Assembly: GCA_965112735.1 (NCBI GenBank)
Contig: OZ218957.1
Span: 620,001-684,000, forward strand
Direction of reading: 5' to 3'
Source of the DNA: Phaeosaccion multiseriatum
Taxonomy: Eukaryota; Ochrophyta, other classes
DNA length: 64,000 nt
Made by a program: the position numbers and the translations under genes. Below, in pieces: positions 17,102 to 29,800 of the stretch (position 1 is its first letter; each line of letters starts with the position of its first letter). The notes under the pieces are model-generated. The model was not told where the DNA came from and did no database searches. It saw nothing but the letters and a program-made list of their open reading frames with translations.

Positions 17102-17818
17102 TTACGCGGAGGGCCGGGCGCGCCTCCAGCCCCGCTCCTCCCCTTCGCTGGAGCTGCTGCTACTGCCGCTGGACACGTAGCGCTGACGAGCTCTACGGGA
17201 TGCCTTGCTGCTGCTGCTGCTGCTGCTGCTCGTGGTGCTGCTGATGCTGCTTCTACCACCGGCACCATCCACTGTCCTCTTCACTTTCGACTTCTTTGTT
17301 GTCGTTGTTGTTGTTGTTGTCGACGTCCGCCTCTCGCTCGGTCTCTCTGCTTTGCTGCTTCGACCGCCTGTCGCCGCCTGGGTAGTACTACACGTGCTGC
17401 TGTTGCTACCTCTCCTGTCTTTGTCTCTACTGCTCCTCTTTGGAAGTGGGGCTTCCTCCTCCTCAACGTCGAGACTACCTTCTTCATGACTTAGAGAGCC
17501 ATCATCACCGTACTCCTCCTCCTCCTCCTCCTCCTCCTCCTCCTCTTCCCCATGGTTGTCCGACTCTGGCTCGGAGATCTCTGCATCAGAGGCCTCTCCA
17601 GAAGGCGGGTAGGAGCCAATGTCTGAGCTCGAAAGCGAGCCCTCCTCACTGCTTCCCCGCGCCTGCGGTGAGGAGTCTCGCTTGCCCCCTCCCTCCTGCC
17701 GGTCCTCCTCCTCGTCCCCGTCTTCTTCTCCTCCTTCTCCTCCTCCTCCTCCTCTCCCCCCTACACCCTCCTCCTCCTCCTCCTCCTCCTCCTCCTCCTC
17801 CTCCTCCTCCTCCTCCTC

Positions 17819-17853
<35 letters not shown>

Positions 17854-20800
17854 CCCCCCCTCCTCCTCCTCTTCCTCTTCGTCCTCTTCATCTCCGGCGG
17901 CAGAGTCGTAGGCCTCATAGGGCGCGTCGGGCTTCTCCCATACGCTCTCCTCTGTCACCGTGTTAAAGTAAAAGTACGTCTGATGGGTCTCATCAAAGCC
18001 CTCAATCCACACCGGACCATCCTCATCTTCCCCTTCCCCTTCCCTTCCCTCTCCCCCCTCCCCCCCACCCTCCTTCTCTCCTTCACTTAGAGACTGCCCA
18101 TGGTCTGCTGACCCTTGAGTATGCTCTTCCCACGCCTCTGAGTCGTCTCGGTCGCCTCTCAGTCGCTCCGCTGGGGAAGCTTCCATCGTTCCCTCCCACT
18201 CGTCCTCCTCCTCCCCTCCCCCCTCCCCCTTCTCCTTGTCCTTCCCATCAGAGTCTTCGTGCCCATCGGGGGGTAGATCGGGTTCGAAGTAGTCCTCCTC
18301 ATCCTCCTCTTCCTCGGAATTGAAGATGTCACTCGGCACACCATCGCCCTCTTCCTCCTCCCCCTCCTTCTCTCCACCGTCTTTACCTTTGCCTTTGCCT
18401 GACAGACTAACTCGCACACGCCCATGCCCCTCGGTCTTCTTCCCCCCGTCACCCTCGTCATCAATGTCACCATCCAAGTCGTCGCCGTGCTGTGATGATT
18501 GCGAGTGAACGGTGCTAGCCTTATCGTGGTCGCTATCGTGACCACTGGTAGCGGCGTCGTCGTCGTCGTGCTCCTCCTCTCCCTCGCTTTGCTGTTCACT
18601 CTCACTATCGTCCGAGTCGGAGGCGAGGGGCTCAGCCACCTTCTTGCTCGCCAGCCTCTGCCGCAAACGCTGTCCTGCTGTCAGTTTGAGGTCCACTCTT
18701 CCCCCCCCTCCCTGCTCCTCCCCGTCTTCCTCCGCGTCCTCCTCCACCTCCACCTCCACCTCCTCCTCCCCCTTCTTCTCCTTCTTCTCCTCCTCTTCCT
18801 CCTCCTCCTCCTCCTCGTCGTCGACATCTGTATGTTCCAGAACGTCGCTCCCGTCCTCTGCAGCCCGCTCCTTCGTGCAGAAGGTGTCGTCTTCGTCGTC
18901 GCCAACCCTTACCTCTTCTTCTTTGACCACCGGCACCCCTCCGTCGTCTTGCTGCTTCTTCTTCTTCTGCTCCCCACGGGTCTCCTCCTCCTCCCCATCC
19001 GCAGTCGTGCCACCACTGCTTGTGACAGGGGAAGTAGTGCCCCCCACCCCCTCCTCCACCTTCACCTCTACTTCCATCTCGCCCTCCTCCCTCACCTGCC
19101 TCAACTCCGCGGCCTGAATGGCGGCCATGATCTCTGACTGCTGCCCGATCCATCCCACGTACTGCTTCAGCGCCGGACTGTTGGGCTCCTCCTTCTCCAT
19201 AACGAGCAAGAGACTGCGCATGGCCGCCTTGACGAGTGCGGCCCTTCTGGATGCCTCCATGGTCAGCGCTCGTCGCTTATCCGAGTGCGCACAGAATGCC
19301 TCTTCTCTCTCCCTCTCCTTTAGCGAAGCAGCAGCAGCAGCAGCTCCTCCTTCGCCGCCGCCACCACCACCACCACCACCACCACCCTCACCTTCCTCAT
19401 CTTCATCATCGTCTTCGTCTTCATCCTCCAACAGACCCATGCCAGCAACGGTAGCACGGAACTCAGCCAGCCTCACCTTACCCTGCCCATATGCCTGCTG
19501 CTGTATCACCAACTGCTGTTGCTGTTGCTTCCCGTCCTCGTCCCCACCCTTGCCTGCCTGGCCTGGGCAGAGGCTCAACAGCACACCAAGCGCTGTGGCT
19601 GCTGTCTGCGTCTCTTGGCGCTTGTCCTCCAGCCAATCGTTGAAGGCGCACTCCTCCAGAAACTCCGCTGTGGTGCTGTTGGCAGTATTCGCATCGTCGC
19701 CAATCGCTGCTGCAACAGTTTCAGTTTCAGCTTGTTGCCCCTTTCCTCCCTCTCGTCGCCCCCCACCTCCCAGTAAGCTATCCTCACCACCACCACTCCT
19801 ACTAGGGGGGAGGCTGAGGGAGGGGGAGGAGGCCGTTGCTACGGCTGCTCCTCCTCCTCCTCCTCCTCCTCCTGCTGCTGCTGCCGCTGCTGCTGCTTGG
19901 TTGCTACCTCTGTGACCAGCCTCTCGCGCCCTCGCCAGCCGCTCCTTGACCGTCAGGGTCAGAGGGTCGAACATCTCCTCACCCTTGGAAGGAGAAGAAG
20001 AGGAGGAAGAAGGCATGGGCATTGTCTGAGACGCCCATTCCTTCCCTCCTCTCCCACTGTTGGAACCGCCACCACCAACCATGTGGCCGCTGGACCGAAG
20101 GACACCCCCCCGCCCGGCCGCCTTGGTGGGTGAGGAGGAAGCCGCCAAGCTGCTTCCTCTCCTGCCCCAGGGCGGGTCGAGCTCAAAGGTCCGCCCGAAC
20201 ACCACCTCCTTACAGATGGAGCGAGACCTTCCTCGCTGCTGCCCCTCGTGACTGACCACCCCAGTGGCACTCCTGTGAGCAATCGGCCTTGCCAGCTCCG
20301 CGTCTCTCTCCCGTTGCCCCTGGGGACTCCTCCTCCTCCCCGCTCCTCCTCCTCCTCCTCCTGCCCCCCCCCCTCCTCCTCCTCCTCCTCCGCTACCCCC
20401 CCTCGTCCCCGACATGGTTGCGGCCATCGCCGCCGCCGCCGCCGCCGCCGCTTCCTCTCTCTCATAAGCTGCCATCCTCACGGCCTCATCCTCCCTTCGC
20501 TTCAGCGACTTGGCCCACTCATTGGAGCGCTCTTCGTCTCTCCTCAGTTGTTCGCGTGCAGACAGCCGTTGTCTCTCTCTCCCTCGTTGCGCTCCTCCTC
20601 CTTCTCCTCCTCCACCACCAAGGGTGCGTCCAATCGAAGTAGTAGCAGCAGCAGTGGTCATGGTGGCGGCGGCAGTCGTGGCAGAGAACCATACCCCCAC
20701 ACCTACAGTACTTCCCAGACCTCCTCCTCCTCCTCCTGCTCCCCCTCCCCCTCCTCCTCCTCTTCTTCCTCCTCCTCCCCTCGCACTCGGCGGCAAAGGA

Positions 20801-23800
20801 CGATCGTCGACCGATCGTACGTGTGGCAAAAGACCAATGAGGGTGGGGCGGTAAGCAGGGAGAGAGGCGAGGGCGTTCCCAGCCAAGACCAAGTCGCGCA
20901 ACTTGCGATTGAAGCTGAGTGGTCTCACCGCCATTGGGTTGGCAATGGCGTTGTCCCCCAAGTTGAGGTGCTCCAGACTACCGAGGTGCTCCAGACCGGC
21001 CACTTGTTTGATGCTGTTGCCCTCGAGGTTGAGAGCGATGAGCTGACTGCACCCAGCAAGGGCGGTGCCGATCTTTGTGAGCCGATTGTTGGATGCGTTG
21101 AGGGTCTGCAGCGTCTGCGGCAAGTAGTACCTGGCCGGCTGCTTCTGCTTACCACCACCCTCTCCTCCTCCTCCTCCTCCTCCTCCTCCTTGTTGTTGTT
21201 GTTCGTCTCCTTCTTCCCCTCCGGGTATTGGCGCCAAACGACACAGGAGGTTGTTGCTGACATCAAGATGTCTCAGCTGCGGCAGGCTGCGTAACACGGC
21301 CCCGTCCAACACTTGCAACTGGTTGCAGCTTAGCACCAACGTGTGCAGCTGGGCGGGCGAAGACGAGCCCAAGCCCAAGCACTCCTCCATAGCCAGTCCG
21401 ACGTGGGGTGCCATCCGGTCGAGACCGACTCCGGACATGATGAGAGCCCCGTCCTCCACACGCACCACAGATGGCGGCGACGCAAAGCCCTCTTCTCCCT
21501 CCCCTCTCCCCCTCCCCCTCCCCCTCCCCACCCCGCCCTCCCCCTCCCCGCTGAAGCATGACATGCCGGTCATGGCCATGGTGAGGGCGAGATCCTCCTC
21601 TCCATCGTCGCCATCTGCATGCCCCCCGTGCTTGCCCCGCCCCTTCTTCCGCTGGTGCTGCTGCCGCTTGTGCTTCTTAGCGTCGTCGTCGTCGTCTTCG
21701 TCCTCGAACGAGGAAGAAGAAAAGATGGAGTCCGGGCTATCTTGTCCATCCTGCTGTTGCTGCTGTATCACCAACTGCTGCTGCTGCTGCTGGCGGTGGC
21801 CGCGTAGGTCTTCCAGAACGGCATGGGATGCACTGAATTCTGTGGTTCGCCACACCTTGTCCCCCTCTGCCCCACCAGCACGGGTCGGCGAGGAGGAGGG
21901 GAAGTAGGCAGTAGGAGGCGGGGTTTGGGGGCGGTGGTTTCCGCGTCTGCTTACTGACGTAGAGGCGAGACCCTTGGGACTGAGGCAGCCCGGCTTGCGC
22001 TGCAAAGCTGCCTTATCCACAACCACCTCCTCCTGAAGCTGCTGTATCACCAACGGCTGCGGTTGGCTGTCTCGATGATGACCGACGACGTCTGAGGATG
22101 CCTGATGCTCCACGGGACTGCACCCCCCCCCACCATCTTCGCTCCCGTCCAGCAGGGCATCCGCAGCAGTTGGTCGTACGCTAAAGGCGCTACCTTTCCT
22201 CCCATTGCCCCCTATCTGCTGCTGTATCACCAACTGCTGCTGCTGCTGCCTCGTTCGGTCGTCCTCCAACAGAAGATCAAAGGCCCCGCGCCCGTTCACA
22301 GCGCAGTCACTTTGACCCTCATCCGCAGCAGTTGGTGATTCAGCGCGTCTCGACGCCTGTCGCTGGCACTGACGCTTCTGCTGCATCACCAACTGCTGGG
22401 GATCGCTCGAGTCGGCCTGTGAGCTCAGCGACGACTTGCGAACAGCGTCTCGGAGCTTGGCCCACCGAGATTGCCCCCCAGGGGAGGCCTTTGCCTTGGA
22501 AAGACTCTTTGACGAACCGTTGTGAATCTTGCTACCGCTGCTGCTGCCATTGCTCTCATAGTGGCTTTGCTGCCGCTGCTGGTGGTTGTGGTGGTTGCGA
22601 TGGTGCTGGCGGTGTTGATGGTGGTGGTGGTGGTTCTGCTGCTGGTGATGGTGGTGAGCGTGGTGATGATGCTGATGCGGGTGCTGCTGGTGTTGGTGAT
22701 CCCGACTCTCCACAGTGAGTGTTGGCGACGGCGGCCCGTTGGAGTCCCACAATACCTTGTTGTTGGAGCCGTAACCGTCGCCATGCGCACCCGCGCCCTT
22801 GTTGCCTGTGTGGCTCGAAGAGGCGATTCGCCCCCCGCCACGAGGAGACCCAGCCGAGTGTCTCCCTCCTCCTGCCCCTGCTACCGCGGCCGCTGCCACC
22901 GGCGACCGAGGCGAATGCGAGTGTGGGTGCGCGTGTGCCTTCCCACCCCTCTGCTGCGGCACCGGAAGAACCTCGGAGCCGTCGGAGTCCTCCGACGCAA
23001 AAAGAATATCGTCCTCACTGCGCTGCATCGTAGTCTGGAGGTCCACGCCACTGGTCGTTTTGACGCGTAGGCTGCCATCGCCGTCTCTCGACGGCTGCGA
23101 GGCCTGCTCTCCGTGCGGCGGCTGTATCACCAACTGCTCTGCGTTTTTCTCCCCCTCCTCCTCCTCTGTGTCGCTGTACATGGTCTCCAAATGGCTTCTG
23201 GAAGTCTCTGCGGAGGACGAAGGACCAACACCTGCAGCAGCACCCTCTGCAGACGAGGATGCAGTCGTCGAACTGCTACCGTTCCGCGGCTGCTTCTTCC
23301 CCCCCGTGGCAGCCCTCTGGTTGCCGCCAATCTGTGCGCCAACAGGCAGAGACGCCGCTCGCACGTGCCCCCGTCCACCAGCAACCCCGTTCGTGGCCGC
23401 AGCAGTGATGCTGGCTTTTGCTGTATCACCAACTGCTTCTGCTGCCCTTGCTACTTGGCGGCTACTGCCCCCCCCTCTACGGCTTTTGATGCTGTTCACA
23501 CGAGCTGTTGCGTCCACCGGCGCCCCCTCAACCCCGTCCGTCTTGGTCTGTACACCGTTTGCTGCCACCATCGCGTCCATTCTGCCTTGCCCCCTGCCGC
23601 CCCCCTCCTGGGGCTTTTCACCACGCCCCTCTCCATCCCCCTCACCCTTCCCCTCCTCGCTGTCGCCCGCCCCCCCCCCCTCCTCCTTCTCGTCGTGGTC
23701 GTCGTCGTCCTCTTCATTGAACGACATCTCACAGTCGAAAGACGTAGACTCCCTAACGCCCCCTCCTTCTTCCTCCCGCACCCCCCTCCCCTCCTCCTCT

Positions 23801-25597
23801 CCTGCTCCACCTCCTTGACTGACCTCCTCTAAGCTATGCTTCTGCTCTCCCCCTACCTCTTCGCCGTCATCCCCCCCCTCCCCCCTCGTGGTTCTTTGCC
23901 GGCTGAAGCCTCCTCGATCTCCCCCCGCTCCTGCCGACCCCCCCTCCAGCTTTCCTCGGCAAGAAGCCATGCCTCTCTGGCGACCACTCCCATCACCAAC
24001 ACCCTCACTACCCAACAGATCGCCGTCGTCCCTCACGTTTAGACTCAGCCCCCCCCAGCGATCGGAGCTCTCCCTCTTGGTCCCTGGCAGAGACATGGGA
24101 GAGCTGCTCAACTCTTCGGGCAAACCATGACCCAGGCCGGATGTCCCTGCTCCTCCTGTATCACCAACTCCTCTAGCTGCTATATCACCGACTGCAGCTC
24201 CTGCTGTTTCCGCCGCGGCACTCTCGTGCAGCAGTGGTGGGTGTGCTTGGGAGTGGCCGAATACCCACTGCTCCTGCTCTCGTCCCAAGAACGGCAAGCG
24301 CCTGCTCTGGCGAAGGCGATTCACCATGGCGGTCTCAAACCCGCTGAGTCCTATGCACTGCTTGGCCCCCATCGAGGAGCGGCGCCGGGGGGAGAGGCTG
24401 GCATCTTGATTTCCCCCCACCCCTCCTCCTCCTCCTCCTCCTCCTCCTCCTCCTCCGGAAGGCACACCATAGGTTGATATGACTTGAAGGGGCTCGTTCT
24501 TCTTTATGGTCGTTCCTAGCACGGCTTTCATGGCGGGCCCGAGCTCGGTGGGGCCTAACATTGACCCACCGCTACTGCCGTTGAGCTGCTGCTGCTGCTC
24601 CTGCTGCTGCAGGGAGGGTCGCGTGTTGGTGGTACGGCTAGAACTGCTGCCAGCACTGCCCTTGCCGCCCCGTCCGGCGGTGTTGGTGAAGAACACATGC
24701 CGGATGTCGAGGAGGGAGTCGCACGTCTGCAGGACCTGACACAGCTCCGTCAAAGTCCCCAACAGCCCCCCCCCCCCCTCCTCCTCTGCTCCTGCGCCGC
24801 TTCCTCCTCCTCCTCCGCCACCCCGCTTGCCACCACCACCACCAGCACCAGCACTACCACCGCCTCCTTGCGTCACAGACCCAGTGCTATCAAAGTTCAG
24901 ACCAGAGCTCCCCCCGCCACTGTCCAGCTTGAGGCCGTAGCAGAAGCTGAGGTCATTGCAATCCTCTGGGGTGGCCTCGGGCCCCACCTGGGTGCGCCAC
25001 ACTTCCAGCTGATCCTCCAGCAGCTCCGCTAGCGCACGCACACCCACGATGGTGAGGCTGGGGTTGCCTCGTAAGTCCATCTTACGCACCACTGGCAAGA
25101 CCCTCAGCACATCAGCCAGCACCTGAGGGGGGAAGAACAAGGAGGCGCAACGAGAGAGAGCTGAGTGGGAAATTGGTTCCCAAATCATCGTTGGCTGTGT
25201 CCCTCCCAACCCTTAGGCCTCAAAACCAACCCGAGCTCCCCCCCACCATATACTTGTCTCCCTCCGAATCCGCGAAATAGCAAAGCCACGACGGCTACGA
25301 AAAGCTCCCCTTCCCCCCTCCTGTCGCACTCACCTCGACATGGCCGTCCTCCAAGCCGCACTTGCGCAAGTCCAGCTTGTAGAGCCGCATGCTCCCATCC
25401 TTGGCGCTCGAGGCTCGGAGAAGCTCCTTCTGCAGCTTGGGAGGTAGGATGAGCTGCCTCTCCTGCGCCTTGGCCAAGAATTGCTCCTGAAAGCGCTTGG
25501 CTTGGTCCAGGGGCATTTCCCGGGCTGCCTTCCGTTGACGGTCCCGGTTCTTGTTAACCCCCGCCCCCGACAGCGAGAAGCTGAAGGTCCCCGTCAT
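17102..25597 (-). CDS. Giant acidic leucine-rich-repeat and WW-domain protein, frame interrupted at a C18 run
   Basis: Exon 1 is 25334-25597 (MTGTFSFSLSG) and exon 2 is 25122 to 17102, joined in phase 0, for about 2760 residues. LRRs of ribonuclease-inhibitor type lie at the N-terminus (LYKLDLRKCGLEDGHVEVLA, MDLRGNPSLTIVGVRALAEL). A second LRR block (about 21440-20810) has LHTLVLSCNQLQVLDG, LRHLDVSNNLL, LQTLNASNNRLTKIG, LIALNLEGNSIKQV and LEHLNLGDNAI. A WW domain lies at about 18030-17920 (PVWIEGFDETHQTYFYFNTV, SVWEKPDAPYEAY). The rest is poly-Q, -G, -S and -E/D sequence. At 17843-17860 (C18) the frame shifts: the raw frame runs into poly-Arg and stops at 17761, but one base fewer leads into a non-repetitive acidic/serine-rich tail (GSSEEGSLSSSDIGSYPP ... 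SEGEERGWRRARPSA) ending in TAA at 17102. I take that as the true C-terminus, with an indel or base-call error in the run. Scaffold role is a guess. Confidence 0.7.
17767..17860. repeat. (TCC)n tract with adjoining C18 run inside coding sequence
   Basis: About 25 TCC units (17767-17842) followed by 18 C (17843-17860). On the coding (minus) strand this reads as GGA/GAG/AGG triplets. The C run is where the giant LRR/WW gene changes frame. Confidence 0.9.
19502..24192 (-). repeat. Cluster of at least 12 dispersed 12-base words within one coding exon
   Basis: Copies at 19502, 21764, 22043, 22223, 22382, 23123, 23422, 24157 and 24181 lie in sense with the gene; copies at 22169 (degenerate) and 22331 are antisense. 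Sense copies encode LVIQ or LVMQ (for example QQQLVIQQQIGG, PQPLVIQQLQ) or, in another frame, AVGDTA, VGDIA and VGDTG. Antisense copies encode SPTAADEG and RPTAADA. Most are flanked by CAG/CTG runs. Confidence 0.85.
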
Positions 25598-26857
25598 GGT
25601 GGGGCCTCTCCACTGCCTGCCTTCTCTCTCCCCCTCCCCAAAGAGGGTAAAATAATTTTTCTCTCGCCGTTACACGAAACAAAATCGATTTTCGAGCGAA
25701 AAAAATCGACTCGATTTTCGAATCGGACGATCTCCTTCGTTTTTACCCTCTTATCGTTTTTGGATGTAAGATGGAGCCTTACAAATCGAGAGCATTGTTG
25801 CGAGGGAGACGAGGACGTCGAGAGAGGGCGGTCCGCGCTACTCTGATGAGGAGGTCACTCGCTACTGCACACGTGACCCGTTCATCAACCGCAGCAGTTG
25901 GTGGTACATGACGAGGAGGGGAAGCAAAGACGCTCCACTTCGAATGGCACGGACCTGTTGCCCAACGAAGAGCCAAGCTCCTCGCGGAGGTGTGCGCTGG
26001 AGGACTGACAGACCCTTCCCTGTGATGCCCTTCCTTGAGAGGCCCTTTCTCAGCTCCCAGCCACAGCCAAGCTCGCGCCGGGCCCCGTGGACGTGTGCAG
26101 AAACCCATCAGTCAGCAGGCAGGTGCCGCGTGAGGGGGGCGAAGACGTGCACTTCGCTCCGATTGTGCAGCTTCGGAGGCGAGGCGGCTCTATTTCCAAA
26201 GCGCAAAAGCAAAGGGGAAGCGCAAGCAAGTAGGCGGGTACTTCAACATCGCTTCCCCATCGCCACCCCCGCAACTACCACTCGTTCCTCCCCAACCATC
26301 ACCACTACCATCATCATCGTCTTGTTACCATTATCATCGTCTTGTTCGTGTACAGGCCAGAGCACCACATGGCCTGCCTGCCCACCCCACCGTGAAGCGT
26401 GAAGGGGCCGTGGGGGCGGCCGGGAACAGCTCGAGGCGTGTCAACTCCCCCCGCCTCTTTGCTGCCCCTACCCGGTATGCGTGCGTCTTGGCTCTCTCGC
26501 TCTCTCCGGCCTGAGGAGACAGCAAGCCCACCCAGGAGATGCGGTGGCTTCCTTTTACGTGTGTCGTCGCCGTCGGACCCCTCCTTTGAACCGTCAACTG
26601 GGCCTGCTGCGGCACGTCACTGGCTGGCTCTCGACCGGGCAGCCCAGCACTCTCCGGGCGGGACTTTAAAACGGACCACAACCCAGCCGCAGCCAGGCAG
26701 GCGTGGCATTCAGAGAGAATAGCAGCCAACAGGTGTATTTATTGATCTAGCCTAGTGTAGTGTAGTGCCGAGGGGAACGCCCTCCGAGGATCCCAAAGTG
26801 AGCACTGCCGACTGCCGAGAGAGTCTAGTGCTCACGCTGACTGCCAAGAGCAAGAAA
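25598..26857. promoter_or_regulatory. Divergent spacer upstream of the LRR/WW and LRR-ROCO genes
   Basis: The 1.26 kb between the two start codons carries both promoters. An AT-rich block with nested inverted repeats of TCGATTTTCGA lies at 25684-25725, about 90-130 bp upstream of the LRR/WW start codon. A variant of the dispersed word (GTTGGTGGTACA, 25898-25909) follows. The TAGTG repeats at 26750-26768 precede the ROCO start. No gene is supported between. Confidence 0.45.
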
Positions 26858-29800
26858 ATGTCGGGCGTGCGGACGGGCGAGCGGGAAGCACTCGTGGCTT
26901 TCTTTCTCTCCACGAACGGTACCACGGCTGGACAAGAAGGCTGCGGCATACATGCTGTAGGCTGGTATATGGAAGGATGGAATAGCGCCACACCCGTGAG
27001 CGACTGGCACGGTGTGAGTGTGAAGAGCGAGACCATTACCAGGCTCGAGCTGAAAGCAGTAGAGCTAATGAGAGGTGAGGCAGGAAGGCCCAAGCAAGAA
27101 GAAGGAGCGACCTTCCCCACACTTTTGGCTGAGCGCGGCCCCAGTACTTATGTTAGGCACATTATTTCGGTTCCCCTGCCTCCGCCTCCCTTCTAATGCA
27201 CTCTGCGGGAGCAGGCCCCATCCCGCCGCCGCTGGGAGACCTCAAGAGCTTGCAACATCTGTGCCTGGAAAACAACCAGCTCAGCGGTGAGTGGGGAGGA
27301 GTCTCACTCATGTCCCTTCCGTTGAAGATGCTGGCCTATGTGAACTGAAGAACCTTGCTTCTGTACCCTCTGCAGGCCCCATCCCGCCGGAGCTGGGAGA
27401 CCTCAAGAGCTTGCAAGTGCTGCGCTTGTCGAACAACAAGCTCAGCGGTGAGTGGGGAGGAGTCTGAGTCATCTCCCTTCGCTTGAAGATGCTGGCCTAT
27501 GTGACTCGAAGAGCCTTGCTTCTATACCGTCCACAGGCCCCATCCCGCCGGAGCTGGGAGACCTCATGAGCTTGCAAGAAGGGCTGTGGCTGGATGAAAA
27601 CCAGCTCAGCGGTGAGTGGGGAGGAGTCTCCCTCATATATGTTCTTTCGCTTGAAGATGCTGGCAGGTGTGGACTGAAGAATCTTGTTTCTGTACCCTCT
27701 GCAGGCCCCATCCCGCCGCAGCTGGGAGCTCTCAAGAGCTTGAAAGAGCTGCGCTTGTCGAACAACAAGCTCAGCGGTGAGTGGGGAGGAGTCTCACTCA
27801 TGTCCCTTCGCTTGAAGATGCTGGCCTGTGTGAAATGAAGAGCCTTCCTTCTGTATCCTCTGCAGGCCCCATCCCGCCGGAGCTGGGAGACCTTAAGAGC
27901 TTGCAGCAGCTGCACCTGGACAACAACAAGCTCACCGGTGAGTGGGGAGGAGTCTCAGTCATGTCCCTTCGCTTGAAGATGCTGGCATGTGTGAACTGAA
28001 GAGCCTTCCTTCTGTACCCTGTGCAGGCCCCATCCCGCCGGAGGTGGGACACCTTAAGAGCTTGCTAGTGCTGTTGCTGGAAAACAATCAGCTCAGCGGT
28101 GAGTGGGGAGGAGTCTCAGTCATGCCCATTCGCTTGAAGATGCTGGCCTACGTGAAATGAAGAGCCTTGCTTCTGTACCCTCTGCCTGCAGGCGCCATCC
28201 CGCCGGAGCTGGGAGAACTCAAGAGCTTGCGAGGGCTGTGGTTTGAGAATAACGAGCTCAGCGGTGAGTGGGGAGGAGTCTCACTCATATATGTCCTTTG
28301 AACTGAAGAGCCTTGCTTCTGTACCCTCTGCAGGCACCCTCCCACCGGAGCTGGGAGATCTCAAGAGCTTGGAGCAGCTGCGCCTGAACAGCAACAAGCT
28401 CAGCGGTGAGTGGGGAGGAGTCTCAGTCAGTCATGTCCCTTCGCTTGAAGATGCTGGCAGGTGTGGACTGAAGAACCTTGCTTCTGTACCCTCTACAGGC
28501 CTCATCCCGCCGGAGCTGGGAGACCTCAAGAGCTTGCAACAGCTGCACCTGGACAACAACAAGCTCAGCGGTGAGTGGGGAGGAGTCTCAGTCAGTCATG
28601 TCCCTTCGCTGGAAGATGCTGGCATGTGTGAACTGAAGAATCTTGCTTCTGTGCCCTCTGCAGGCCCCATCCCGCCGGAGCTGGGAGACCTCAAGAGCTT
28701 GCAACAGCTGTTCCTGTGGGGCAACCAGCTCAGCGGTGAGTGGGGAGGAGTCTCACTGCTTGAAGACGCGGGCATGTGTGAACGGAAGAACCTTTCTTCT
28801 GTACCCTCTGCAGGCCCCATCCCGCCGGAGCTGGGAGACCTCATGAGCTTGGAGCAGCTGCACCTGCAAAACAATCAGCTCAGCGGTGAGTGGGGAGGAG
28901 TCTCACTGCTTGAAGATGCGGGTCTGTGTGAACTGAAGAGCCTTTCTTCTGTACCCTCTGCAGGCCCCATCCCGCCGGAGCTGGGAGACCTCATGAGCTT
29001 GGAGCAGCTGCACCTGCAAAACAATCAGCTCAGCGGTGAGTGGGGAGGAGTCTCACTGCTTGAAGATGCTGGCCTATGTGAACTGAAGAGCCTTGCTTCT
29101 GTACCCTCTGCAGGCCCCATCCCGCCGGAGCTGAGAGAGCTCAAGAGCTTGCAAGGGCTGCACCTGCAAAACAATCAGCTCAGCGGTGAGTGGGGAGGAG
29201 TCTCAGTCATGTCCCTTCGCTCGAAGATGCTGGCCTATGTGAACTGAAGAGCCTTGCTTCTGTACCCTCTGCAGGCCCCATCCCGCCGGAGCTGGGAGAC
29301 CTCAAGAGCTTGCAAGGGCTGTTGCTGGAAAACAACCAGCTCAGCGGTGAGTGGGGAGGAGTCTCACTGCTTGAAGATGCTGGCCTATGTGAACTGAAGA
29401 GCCTTGCTTCTGTACCCCCTGCAGGCCCCATCCCGCCGCAGCTGGGAGAGCTCAAGAGCTTGCAAGGGCTGCACCTGCAAAACAATCAGCTCAGCGGTGA
29501 GTGGGGAGGAGTTTCACTGCTTGAAGATGCTGGCATGTGTGAAGTGAAGAGCTTGCTTCTGTACTCTCTGCAGGCCCCATCCCGCCGGAGCTGGGAGACC
29601 TCAAGAGCTTGCAAGTGCTGCGCTTGACGACAAACAACCTCAGTGGTGAGTGGTGAGGAGTCTCACTGCTTGAAGATGCTGGCATGTGTGAACTGAAGAA
29701 CCTTGCTTCTGTACCCTCTGCAGGCCCCATCCCGCCGGAGCTGGGAGACCTCCAGAGCTTGCAACAGCTGTACCTGGACAACAACAAGCTCAGCGGTGAG

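Noticed and set aside
17761-17842. Poly-arginine tail of the giant protein
   Set aside because: It is the TCC tract read out of frame after the C18 run; the sequence beyond has a better coding frame.
22556-23832. + strand frames of 200-340 codons opposite the giant gene
   Set aside because: They are antisense shadows of GC-rich coding sequence; CITNC peptides in them are the dispersed word read backwards.
28243-29247. Continuous 334-codon frame through the LRR region as one exon
   Set aside because: It crosses perfect GTGAGT...CTGCAG introns whose removal gives exact 24-residue LRRs; kept only as evidence for possible intron retention.
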